Source of the DNA: Mogibacterium sp. | Lineage (GTDB): Bacteria > Bacillota > Clostridia > Peptostreptococcales > Anaerovoracaceae | Length of the DNA stretch: 40,423 nucleotides | Direction of reading: 5' to 3' | Assembly: GCA_012840975.1 (NCBI GenBank) | Contig: DUVP01000017.1 | Coordinates: 1-40,423 of the forward strand | In this document: one piece after another, positions 8,110 through 16,700 of the stretch | Position numbering within the stretch: position 1 is the stretch's first letter | How the letters are laid out: the number at the start of each line of letters is the position of its first letter | Program-made: the position numbers and the translations under genes | The notes under the pieces: generated by a model | Seen by the model: the letters and a program-made list of their open reading frames with translations, nothing else | Databases searched by the model: none | Told to the model about the DNA's origin: nothing

Positions 8110-8934
8110 TTATTTCGGTCTGACAATCGATATCTTATTGTAAGGGATATCGATTTTTCTCTTCTCCATTTCCAGTACAAATAATTCAAGCACGAATCTT
8201 CTGGATGAATTCTTATTTGAAGGTTTGCATGAAACTTCGAGCAAGTGATTTATTTCGAAATCAGCTAATTCAGAAATGCCGAGATTTTTACATTCTATTA
8301 TATTCCGGTTTTGTTTAGCCTGAGCTATTACCTCGTTAATAATTCTTTCAGAGATATCGACATCCAGATTATATGGAAAAGGCAGCGTTATATACAGTTT
8401 TTCCGAAACAAGGGCTGCTTCCTCGATTCGTCTGTTGGCTATAGAAACAATATTACCGGTAGCATATTCTCGAATCTTAGTAGTCATAAGACCGATAAGA
8501 AGAACTTCACCTTCTATCACTTCACCGGCACCGGCGTATCTTACTGTATCGCCCACAGAGAAATAACTGTCAGAAAGAATGATGCTTCCTCTGACCATAT
8601 CCTTAATAAAGTCTTGAAGGGCAAGTCCTGCAACTATACCGAAGATTCCAAGTCCTGCAAGTACGGAAGAGACATTCATACCGAAGAGCTGGAGTATAAT
8701 AAGGGAAGTTACTGTAATAAATAAAAGACGAATGAGATTTTTTGCAAGTCTGATATATGTTTTGCTTTTCTTTCCGGCACCTAATTTAGCATCTCGCATA
8801 GACTCGCCTTTATTGATGATAGCGATAAGAATCTTGTAAATTGCAACTGAAGTAACGATTACAAGAATACATGCAAGAACAGTCATAAGTATATCCTTAT
8901 CAAAAACGTCTCTGATTTGTGTTAAAGCCTTCAT
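8110..8934 (-). CDS. Small-conductance mechanosensitive channel, MscS family
   Basis: 274 aa from the ATG at 8934, which has GGAGG (8942-8946 on the plus strand) seven bases upstream. An in-frame ATG at 8955 overlaps the -10 box and so should not be in the mRNA. Three membrane segments: about 12-36, 65-86 and the pore helix with SSVLAGLGIFGIVAGLALQ followed by the beta domain (SIILSDSYFSVGDTVRY). This is the core MscS layout with 3 helices; length matches E. coli MscS (286 aa). The channel releases solutes on hypo-osmotic shock. It is a single gene convergent with the phosphate operon, with only 17 bases between the stop codons. Confidence 0.92.
   Translation of the reverse strand: MKALTQIRDVFDKDILMTVLACILVIVTSVAIYKILIAIINKGESMRDAKLGAGKKSKTYIRLAKNLIRLLFITVTSLIILQLFGMNVSSVLAGLGIFGIVAGLALQDFIKDMVRGSIILSDSYFSVGDTVRYAGAGEVIEGEVLLIGLMTTKIREYATGNIVSIANRRIEEAALVSEKLYITLPFPYNLDVDISERIINEVIAQAKQNRNIIECKNLGISELADFEINHLLEVSCKPSNKNSSRRFVLELFVLEMEKRKIDIPYNKISIVRPK
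8125..8158 (+). terminator. Terminator of the phosphate operon inside the convergent mscS 3' end
   Basis: AATCGATATC and GATATCGATT form a perfect 10-bp stem with an 11-base loop, followed by TTT and further pyrimidines on the plus strand. It lies 32 bases after the kinase stop but within the last codons of the minus-strand MscS gene, so coding and terminator functions overlap. Confidence 0.5.
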
Positions 8935-8955
8935 ATGCACACCTCCGTTTTGCAT

Positions 8956-8984
8956 AATATACTATATGAAGTTTATGCTGTCAA
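8956..8984 (-). promoter_or_regulatory. Sigma-A promoter of mscS
   Basis: On the minus strand TTGACA (plus 8979-8984) is followed by a 17-base spacer and TATATT (plus 8956-8961). This near-consensus promoter places the transcript start just upstream of the GGAGG site and supports 8934 as the start codon. Confidence 0.8.
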
Positions 8985-9047
8985 AACGGATTTTATACAG
9001 CAAGACTATTATGAAGATTTAACCTCGCAGAAGTTCAGGTGTTTTAG

Positions 9048-9053
9048 TATAAT
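9048..9053 (+). promoter_or_regulatory. -10 box upstream of the thioesterase gene
   Basis: A perfect TATAAT lies 38 bases before the start codon at 9092. No good -35 is visible 16-18 bases upstream, so the promoter may be weak or activator-dependent. It could drive the long forward run that starts here. Confidence 0.45.
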
Positions 9054-9091
9054 ATATAAGATAGAAAACATAACGGAAGAGGAATATAGAA

Positions 9092-9484
9092 ATGCAACAA
9101 CTTAAAACAGGTATCAAAGGCAGATTGGAAGAAACAGTTACATATGAAGTTTCTGCAGTCGGCATAAAGAGCGGAGGACTTCCCGTATACGGAACACCGA
9201 TGATGGTAGGTCTTATGGAAAGAACGGCATGGTCAAGCGTGGAACCCTATATGGAAGAAGGTATGGGGACAGTCGGAACTTATCTTGACATTAAGCATGT
9301 GTCGGCAAGCCCGATAGGTGCAAATATAGTCTGTGAAAGCAATCTTGTTGAGGTTGATGGAAGGCGACTCGTGTTTGAAGTCAAAGCTTATGACGAGGCC
9401 GGTTTAATAGGGGAAGGAAAACATGAACGTTTTATAATTCAAAATGATAAATTTATGGCGAGGACAGAAGCTAAACTTAAATAG
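9092..9484 (+). CDS. FlK-like hotdog thioesterase
   Basis: 130 aa. The family relative is FlK, the fluoroacetyl-CoA thioesterase of Streptomyces cattleya, whose catalytic residues are Thr42, Glu50 and His76. Here Thr35 (VYGTPMM), Glu43 (LMERTA) and His69 (IKHVSAS) keep exactly the same spacing of 8 and 26 residues, so the active site looks complete. The likely role is hydrolysis of a short acyl-CoA in the cytosol. Fluoroacetate is not implied; FlK-like proteins in anaerobes have no agreed substrate. It starts a forward gene run and lies 26 bases before the glucosidase. Confidence 0.8.
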   Translation: MQQLKTGIKGRLEETVTYEVSAVGIKSGGLPVYGTPMMVGLMERTAWSSVEPYMEEGMGTVGTYLDIKHVSASPIGANIVCESNLVEVDGRRLVFEVKAYDEAGLIGEGKHERFIIQNDKFMARTEAKLK

Positions 9485-9510
9485 AAAGGTGAAAAATCAG
9501 AGAGGAAGAA

Positions 9511-11259
9511 ATGGCGACTAAAAAATCAAATAAAGAAAATCTGAAAAAAGGGAATGCAGTAAAAACAGACTGGTATAAAGAGGCTGTTGTCTATCAGATA
9601 TATCCTTTCAGCTATAAGGATTCGAACAATGACGGAATCGGAGATATCGAAGGCATAATTTCCAAACTGGATTATATAAAAGATCTTGGAATCACCGCGA
9701 TCTGGTTCTCACCGCTTTATAAATCACCCTGGAAGGATTACGGTTACGATATTGAAGATTATAAAGGCATACATCCTTCATTCGGAATGATGGAGGACTT
9801 TGACAGGCTCATCGATGAGTGTCATAAAAGGGATATCAAGGTGATAATGGATCTGGTCGTAAATCATACAAGCGATCAACACGAATGGTTTAAAAAGGCG
9901 CTTGCCGATAAAAACTCGCCTTACAGAGACTATTACATATTCCGCGAGGGAAGGCGTAAGGGTGATAAGCTCTTGCCGCCGACAAACTGGACATCATCTT
10001 TTACAGGCTCTGCATGGGAAAGAGTTGAAGGAACCGATGAATTTTATCTGCATCTTTTTACAAAGGAACAGCCGGATCTCAACTGGGAAAATCCCGAGGT
10101 CAGAGAGGCTGTGTCAGATATTTTGATATTCTGGATGGACAGGGGAGTAGACGGATTCAGATTGGATGTATTCAATCTCTTCTCCAAAGTATATCCGTTC
10201 AAGGACGATCGTACAAAGGGAAGTTTTCAGAAGGGTATGCCTTTTTTCGTCGATGGACCGAGGATGCATGAATTCCTTAAGGAAATGAATGAAAAAGCAC
10301 TTTCCAAATACGATTCATATACGGTCGGAGAGACATATTTTCCGGATAATGATGAAGCACATGAATATATAAAGAGGGAAAACAAGGAACTGGATACAAT
10401 ATTCCATTTTGAACACCTTGCTGCAGACAATGCGGGCGGGTTAAAATATATTCCTAAACCTTTCAATCTCGTTCAATTTAAGAAGGGTTTCTTTGAACCG
10501 CAGAAAAGATACTTTGACGATGCATGGAATACCCTCGTACTTGAGAACCATGATCAGTCAAGGAGTAACAGTCGCTTTGGCATAGACACGAAGAAGTTTC
10601 ATTACGAAGCATCGACATTTCTTGCTCTCGTAACGTTTATGGGATGGGGAACACCGTTCATATATCAGGGTGAAGAAATAGGAATGACGAATTCCGATTT
10701 TGGCTCGATGGAAGATATGCGCGACCCTGTGTCTCGCTTTGTCTTCGATATGGCGACGAAATACGGAATGCCGAAGAAACTTGCGTTTAATTTCATAAAA
10801 ACAGGAGCCAGGGATAATGCACGTGTACCTATGCACTGGAACAGCGGTGTAAATGGCGGCTTTAATGAAGGAGCAGAACCGTGGCAGCCTATGAACTCGA
10901 ACTATAATGAAGTAAACGCAGAGGATGATATAGCATCACCTAAATCCATATACAGGTTTTATCAGAAATTGCTGGGTATCAAGAAAAACAATAAAACAGC
11001 GATATACGGAAGGACTAAGGAATTTAACCGTAAGAATAGAAAGGTGATTTCCTACAGCAGGACAGATGAGAACGGCAGACTGCTGGTAATCGGAAACTTC
11101 TCAGGGAAAGAGGTAAAATACGAGATTCCGTCAGATTTCAATCCGAGCAGACTTAAAGCTATTCTGACAAATTATGAATATATGGAAACAGCAAGAGTTA
11201 TGACCCTCAGACCTTATGAGGCAATATTGTTTGAAGAAGCAATTGGAAAGAATAAATAA
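9511..11259 (+). CDS. GH13 alpha-glucosidase / oligo-1,6-glucosidase
   Basis: 582 aa, typical for the oligo-glucosidase subfamily. The barrel begins at about residue 22 (WYKEAVVYQIYPFSYKD). Conserved region I is DLVVNHTS (about 114-121). Region II is GVDGFRLDV with the nucleophile Asp219, region III is VGETY with acid/base Glu274, and region IV is LENHDQ with Asp358. The C-terminal beta domain (about 490-582) contains LLVIGNFSGKEVKYEIP. It has no signal peptide and starts with a Lys-rich tail, so it is cytosolic and acts on imported maltodextrin or isomalto-oligosaccharides. No sugar transporter is adjacent. Confidence 0.92.
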   Translation: MATKKSNKENLKKGNAVKTDWYKEAVVYQIYPFSYKDSNNDGIGDIEGIISKLDYIKDLGITAIWFSPLYKSPWKDYGYDIEDYKGIHPSFGMMEDFDRLIDECHKRDIKVIMDLVVNHTSDQHEWFKKALADKNSPYRDYYIFREGRRKGDKLLPPTNWTSSFTGSAWERVEGTDEFYLHLFTKEQPDLNWENPEVREAVSDILIFWMDRGVDGFRLDVFNLFSKVYPFKDDRTKGSFQKGMPFFVDGPRMHEFLKEMNEKALSKYDSYTVGETYFPDNDEAHEYIKRENKELDTIFHFEHLAADNAGGLKYIPKPFNLVQFKKGFFEPQKRYFDDAWNTLVLENHDQSRSNSRFGIDTKKFHYEASTFLALVTFMGWGTPFIYQGEEIGMTNSDFGSMEDMRDPVSRFVFDMATKYGMPKKLAFNFIKTGARDNARVPMHWNSGVNGGFNEGAEPWQPMNSNYNEVNAEDDIASPKSIYRFYQKLLGIKKNNKTAIYGRTKEFNRKNRKVISYSRTDENGRLLVIGNFSGKEVKYEIPSDFNPSRLKAILTNYEYMETARVMTLRPYEAILFEEAIGKNK

Positions 11260-11323
11260 GCAGAAAGAACCGGTTAGTAAAATAAATAATTTTAAATAGA
11301 ATTCAGATAAGGAGGTATACAAT

Positions 11324-12493
11324 ATGTCAGTTGGACTTTATACACCTACCGATGTGCATTTCGGTAAAGGTGCTGAGGATAAGGTAGGAGAGATTCTAAA
11401 AGATTACGGCGTTAAAAAGGTTTTGGTACACTACGGAACGGGCTCGGTAAAGCGTTCGGGACTTCTTGATAAGGTCGAGAAAGATCTGCAAGAAAACGGA
11501 ATAGAGTATGTTTTACTGGGCGGGGTCGTGCCTAATCCGAGAGTTTCACTTGTACGCAAGGGAATAGAGCTTGCCGAGAAGGAAGGTGTTGATTTTATAC
11601 TGGCTGTCGGTGGAGGTTCCGTTCTTGACAGTGCTAAGGCTATCGGATACGGAGTTTACGGCGGCGGAGATGTATGGGACTTCTACTGCGGTAAGAGAAA
11701 AGTTGAGGGCACTGTACCGGTCGGATCAATCCTGACACTCTCAGCTACAGGTTCGGAAATGAGTGACTCCTCCGTTATAACAAATGATGAGACGGATCCT
11801 ATTTTCAAGCGTGGCGTGAATACTCCTTTTGGCAGGATAAAGGTTGCACTGCTCAATCCGGAACTTACCTATTCGGTATCAAAATATCAGACTGCAAGCG
11901 GAGCTGTGGACATTATGATGCATACTTTGGAAAGATATTTTCTCAACGGAGAGTCGCTCGACTTCACCGATCAGCTTTCATTTACATTGCTGAAGACAGT
12001 GATTAAATATCTTCCTGTTGCACTTGAGGATCCGAATAATTATGAAGCAAGAGCTAATCTTATGTGGGCAGGTACATTGTCTCATAACGGACTTATGGCT
12101 GTAGGAAATGCAAACAGAGGAGACTGGGCATGTCATCAGATTGAACATGAACTGTCCGCTGAATATGACGTTGCACACGGTGCCGGTCTTGCGGCAATAT
12201 GGGGATCCTGGGCGAGATATGTCATGGATACAGATCCTTCAAGGTTCTCCAAGCTTGGAGAAGGAGTTTTCGGTGAAAGCGACCCGATAAAGACTGTTGA
12301 GAAATTTGAGGAATTCTTTAAATCGGCCGATATGCCTGTAGATATAGCCGGTCTGGGTCTTGAATTTGACGATGAAGCCTGCCGAAGAGCGGCTCTCGGT
12401 GTAACTTTCCAGGATACGAGAACTATTGGAAACTTTAAAGTTTTGACAACGGAAGATATTTACGAGATATACAAAATGGCATCAGGTAATTAA
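11324..12493 (+). CDS. Iron-containing alcohol dehydrogenase (butanol dehydrogenase-like)
   Basis: 389 aa, matching the YugJ/BdhA group of group III alcohol dehydrogenases. The N-terminal nucleotide domain has GGGSVLDSAKA (about 96-106). The metal-binding half has SGAVDIMMHTLE, CHQIEHELSAEYDVAHGAG and GLAAIWGSWARY, providing the Asp and His ligands. It likely reduces aldehydes to alcohols with NAD(P)H during fermentation. AAGGAGG is at 11310-11316, eight bases before the ATG. The sirtuin gene follows 21 bases later, so NAD-linked functions sit together, though a functional link is not shown. Confidence 0.92.
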   Translation: MSVGLYTPTDVHFGKGAEDKVGEILKDYGVKKVLVHYGTGSVKRSGLLDKVEKDLQENGIEYVLLGGVVPNPRVSLVRKGIELAEKEGVDFILAVGGGSVLDSAKAIGYGVYGGGDVWDFYCGKRKVEGTVPVGSILTLSATGSEMSDSSVITNDETDPIFKRGVNTPFGRIKVALLNPELTYSVSKYQTASGAVDIMMHTLERYFLNGESLDFTDQLSFTLLKTVIKYLPVALEDPNNYEARANLMWAGTLSHNGLMAVGNANRGDWACHQIEHELSAEYDVAHGAGLAAIWGSWARYVMDTDPSRFSKLGEGVFGESDPIKTVEKFEEFFKSADMPVDIAGLGLEFDDEACRRAALGVTFQDTRTIGNFKVLTTEDIYEIYKMASGN

Positions 12494-12514
12494 AAATAAA
12501 GGATGTGATAACAG

Positions 12515-13276
12515 ATGGATGCAAAAATCTCAGAAAAAGATACAAATATTGTCGAGCTTAGAAAGATATTAGATGAAAGTAAGAATATAGTCTTCTTCGG
12601 CGGAGCGGGAGTTTCGACGGAGAGCGGAATACCTGATTTTAGAAGTGCAACAGGTATATTCAGTATGAAGTTAAATAGGGACGTGTCTCCCGAAGAAATG
12701 GTTTCACGCACATTCTACGTTAAACATCCTGATGAATTCTTTGCCTTCTATCGGGATAAACTGATATATCCCGATGCAAAGCCGAATGCGTGTCATTATG
12801 CACTCGCTGAGCTTGAGAAAGAAGGAAAACTGAAAGCCGTTATAACTCAGAACATCGACGGTCTTCATCAGGCGGCAGGAAGTAAGAAGGTATACGAACT
12901 TCACGGATCTGTTTTGAGGAACTATTGCGAGAAATGTCATACATCATATGACCTCAGTAAAATTTTAGAATCGGAAGGAGTTCCAACTTGTGATAAATGC
13001 GGCGGACGCGTAAGGCCGGATGTTGTACTTTATGAAGAGGGACTGGACTCCGATGTTATAAACGGAGCGGTTCGTGCGATAGAGACGGCTGATACACTTA
13101 TAATAGGAGGAACTACGCTGATAGTCTATCCTGCTGCGGGACTCGTGAGATACTTCAGAGGAAAGAAGCTTGTTTTGATAAATAAGACTGCAACTCAGGC
13201 AGACAGCAGTGCTGATATTGTTATAAGGGATTCGATAGGAGAGGTTTTCAGACAGGCAATGTCAATCAATAAATAA
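12515..13276 (+). CDS. NAD-dependent protein deacylase, Sir2 family
   Basis: 253 aa, normal for a bacterial sirtuin. It shows the NAD loop GAGVSTESGIPDFRS (about 30-44), TQNIDGLH (111-118), the catalytic His130 (ELHGS) and four zinc ligands, Cys138, Cys141, Cys159 and Cys162. It removes acetyl or other acyl groups from lysine using NAD, in the cytosol. Bacterial sirtuins often reverse acetylation of acyl-CoA synthetases, but no such gene is next to it. GGATGTGAT precedes the ATG. Co-transcription with the alcohol dehydrogenase and the MarR gene (27 bases downstream) is likely. Confidence 0.93.
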   Translation: MDAKISEKDTNIVELRKILDESKNIVFFGGAGVSTESGIPDFRSATGIFSMKLNRDVSPEEMVSRTFYVKHPDEFFAFYRDKLIYPDAKPNACHYALAELEKEGKLKAVITQNIDGLHQAAGSKKVYELHGSVLRNYCEKCHTSYDLSKILESEGVPTCDKCGGRVRPDVVLYEEGLDSDVINGAVRAIETADTLIIGGTTLIVYPAAGLVRYFRGKKLVLINKTATQADSSADIVIRDSIGEVFRQAMSINK

Positions 13277-13303
13277 CAAATAAAATGCAGGAGGATTGAT
13301 AAC

Positions 13304-13732
13304 ATGGCTAAATTCGACGCATTGAAGCTCGAGAATCAGTTATGCTTCCCTCTGTATGCCGCATCCAGAGAGATGATCAAGAAGTATAAGCCGTATCTGG
13401 ATAAGATAGGACTTACATACACTCAGTATATCGCGATGATAGTTATGTGGGAAACGGGGAAGATAAATGTTAAAGATCTCGGAGAGAGACTTTTTCTGGA
13501 CAGCGGAACCCTTACGCCTCTGCTTAAAAGCCTTGAGAAAAAAGGTTTGATTACCAGGACAAGAGATAAGGATGACAGACGTGTACTTAATGTGGAATTG
13601 ACTGATAAAGGGGAAAAGCTTAAGGAAAAAGCTATTGAAATTCCATATCAAATGGGTGGTTGTATAAGACTTGAAAAGAGTGAAGCGGAAGCACTACAAA
13701 AAATTCTTAATAAACTGCTTTCGCAAGAGTAG
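13304..13732 (+). CDS. MarR-family regulator, OhrR-like with sensing cysteine
   Basis: 142 aa. The winged helix spans about 40-110: VKDLGERLFLDSGTLTPLLKSLEKKGLITR and the wing RDKDDRRVLNVELT. Near the N-terminus LENQLCFPLYAASR contains Cys14, matching Cys15 of Bacillus OhrR, which is oxidised by organic peroxides; the following Leu-Tyr pattern is also conserved. OhrR normally represses ohr, but no ohr gene is in the window. It ends 12 bases before the triple ATP-grasp gene, so it is co-transcribed with it and may regulate the cluster. GGAGG lies 9 bases before the start. Confidence 0.85.
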   Translation: MAKFDALKLENQLCFPLYAASREMIKKYKPYLDKIGLTYTQYIAMIVMWETGKINVKDLGERLFLDSGTLTPLLKSLEKKGLITRTRDKDDRRVLNVELTDKGEKLKEKAIEIPYQMGGCIRLEKSEAEALQKILNKLLSQE

Positions 13733-13744
13733 AGGTAAATTTTT

Positions 13745-16700
13745 ATGGAACAAAGAGAAAAACCTTTGGTAATTGTATTGTCGAGAAGCTATTCAACAGG
13801 ATTGGGAGTTATAAGAGCCCTTGGTAAAGAAGGCTATAAGATAGACCTTATCGAAAGTGTAGCCAAAGACGACCCTGAAAGTGTAGCATCAAAAAGCAAA
13901 TACGTTAACCGATATGTTCAGGTCAAATCACGCAAGATAGAGTTTGAGGAAGGAGATCCGGAGCTTATTTCAGAAATCATGAAATACTCTGAGGGCTATG
14001 ATCAAAAACCTGTCCTGTTTCCTGCTGACGATTATACGACGATCATTGTGAGCATGCACACGGAGGAACTTTCAAAATATTTCCACTTGCCGCATGTAGC
14101 AAATGAAAAACCCGGCAACAATGATATTTTAAAAATTATGGATAAAACCTGTCAATCACAGCAAGCTGTATCCGTAGGTCTTGAGATACCGAAAGAATGG
14201 ATAGTTAATTTGAATCAGGAATATATTCAAATTCCTGATAATATCGTTTTTCCGTGTTTTGTAAAACCGATTATGAGTACACAGGGATACAAAACAGAAA
14301 TGAAACGCTGTGATGATAAAGACGAACTTGCTGCACATCTGGAGAAAATGAAAAACAAATTTTCGGAAAGAAAGGTATTTATTCAGGAATATCTGGAAAT
14401 AGATAAGGAAATAACAGTCATAGGCAATGCTTCTGATCAGAGAATTACAATACCCGGTGTTACCGAAATGACCAGCAGTGTAGTAAGGGAAATAGGCGGA
14501 TTGCAAACAGGGGTGTGGCTTCCCTTTGAAAGTCTGGACGAAACCGTGTGCGAACAAGTTACCGCTTTGATGAAGAAAATGCATTTCGTTGGAAACTTCG
14601 GACTGGATTTAAATATTGTAAAGGATAAAGTTTATTTCAGCGAAATTAATTTCAGAACCTCCGGTTATACTTATGCTTTATGCAAAAAAGGCATCAATAT
14701 ACCGCTTATGTTTGTTGAATATGTTACAGGCGCAGAAGGGGAGATAAAGGAAAACAAACTTGAATCTGCCGGACCTACGTTTGTATATGATAAGCTGGTG
14801 TGGGAAGATTATGTCTATGGTCACATAAGCAAAGATAAGGCTAAAGAAATAATATCTTTCGTGGAAGTACCTCTTCTCCAAGATGAAGATGACCCTGAAC
14901 CGGGCAGATTTATGATCGAAGAGAGTATGAGGCTTAGAGAAGTTAAAGAAAAAAACAGAGAGAGGCGGGAACTCTGCATTGAATCAGCTATGGAAGTAGC
15001 AGGTTGGGACAGAGAATACGCTATCGATCGTATAATGGATGCCAGAAAGCGGATAGGTATAACATATAACGATTACAGAATCAGAAAATTCTGTTTGTTG
15101 TCTGAGTCTGAGCAAAAAGAAAAATATGATGAAATACTCAGAATAAGAGAGGCTAAGAAAAACGGCACATATAAGAAACCTTTGGTTGTTGTAATGACAA
15201 GAGTTCATACTACGGGAATAGCTATCGTCAGATCTCTTGGAGCAGCAGGTTATGATATTGATGTTGTCGCCAGTTCGCGGAGAGAAGAAGATGCCGAATT
15301 TATCAGGAACAGTAAATATGTAAGAAATTTCTGTGAAATAGTTTCCAGAAAAGTGAAAAGCGGAGGAGACTGGGCTCTTGTAGAGGAACTTCTGAAATAT
15401 AAAGACAGTGAATATGATAAAATAATTCTTTTTCCAACCGACGACTATACAACCATGGTCATGGATTTAAACAGAGATAAGCTTGAGGGAATATTTGAGA
15501 TGCCGCATATAGTCGGAGGTGAGCCGGGTTCAATAACCGAGCTTATGAGCAAAGAAGTTCAGGCAAAACTTTCACGAGAATCAGGTATAGAGATACCGTT
15601 AAGTGTGACTATTTCACTTCAAGATGAAATTACACTGCCTGATAATATTGTATATCCGTGTTTTTGCAAACCGATTGAAAGTGTTTCAGGCTTTAAAATT
15701 GAAATGGCAAAATGTGATAATCAGGAGGGGCTGATTGAGCATTTGAGATGGCTTAAAACAAGAAACCCTAACAGAGATGTATTTATTCAGGAATATCTTG
15801 ATATAGAGGGGGAAATCGATATATCAGGTGTGGCTCTCAATCAGGAGATTATTATTCCGGCAGTTATAAAGAAGATCGATGTTGCACAATATGAAAAAGG
15901 AGTTACCCTATCCGGACAAGTCGTAACCTTTGAAGATATTCCGGAGCTGAACGCTATTAAAGATAAAGTGCACGACATGATGCGAAAATATCGTTATGTC
16001 GGAATGTTTGATTTAGAGTTTATTACTGCAGGGGGAAAGCTTTATTTTAACGAAGTGAACCTCAGAAGCGGCGGACCTAATTATGCATACTTTATGAGCG
16101 GAGTAAATCTGCCTAAGCTTATTGTAGATGAGCTGAGTGGTGAAAGACATCGATTAAGAGATGAGGCTATCGGAGAAACAGGTAAAACTTTCATATATGA
16201 AAAAGTTGCGTGGAATGACTACAAGCACGGATATTTCAGCAAAAGAAAACTAAAAAAGCTTTTGGATTCATTTGATATAAGGCTTTTAGAAGATAAGGAA
16301 GATTTTCTGGCTACCGAGCATTCCAAAAAGAAACTGAAAGATGAAACATTTCAGTTTCGTAAAAAAACAATTGTGTCGGCAACAAGGGCTGTATTGAGAA
16401 AATATATGGGGCCTGTAAGACATAGAATTCTGGGATATCCTCAGACTAAGAAAAAAAACAGAAGAGACAGTAGGAGTGAGGTTCCAAGAGTATTGGTCGC
16501 CGGACGGAATTACTGTTCAAACCTGACGATTGCAAAATCTTTGGGAGAGGCGGGATATGAAGCCGAAGTATTGAGAATTTTCCAAAGAAGACCCGGAAAA
16601 AACAATATCTTAAAAACTTTAAGACCGGAGGCATACAGCAAATATGTAAAAGCCTACTATTCGCTTAACACGATGAGAGACAGCACAAGAATTGTCAAAA

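Noticed and set aside
9511-11259. Secreted amylase
   Set aside because: No signal peptide; the N-terminus is Lys/Asn-rich and the conserved regions match cytosolic oligo-glucosidases.
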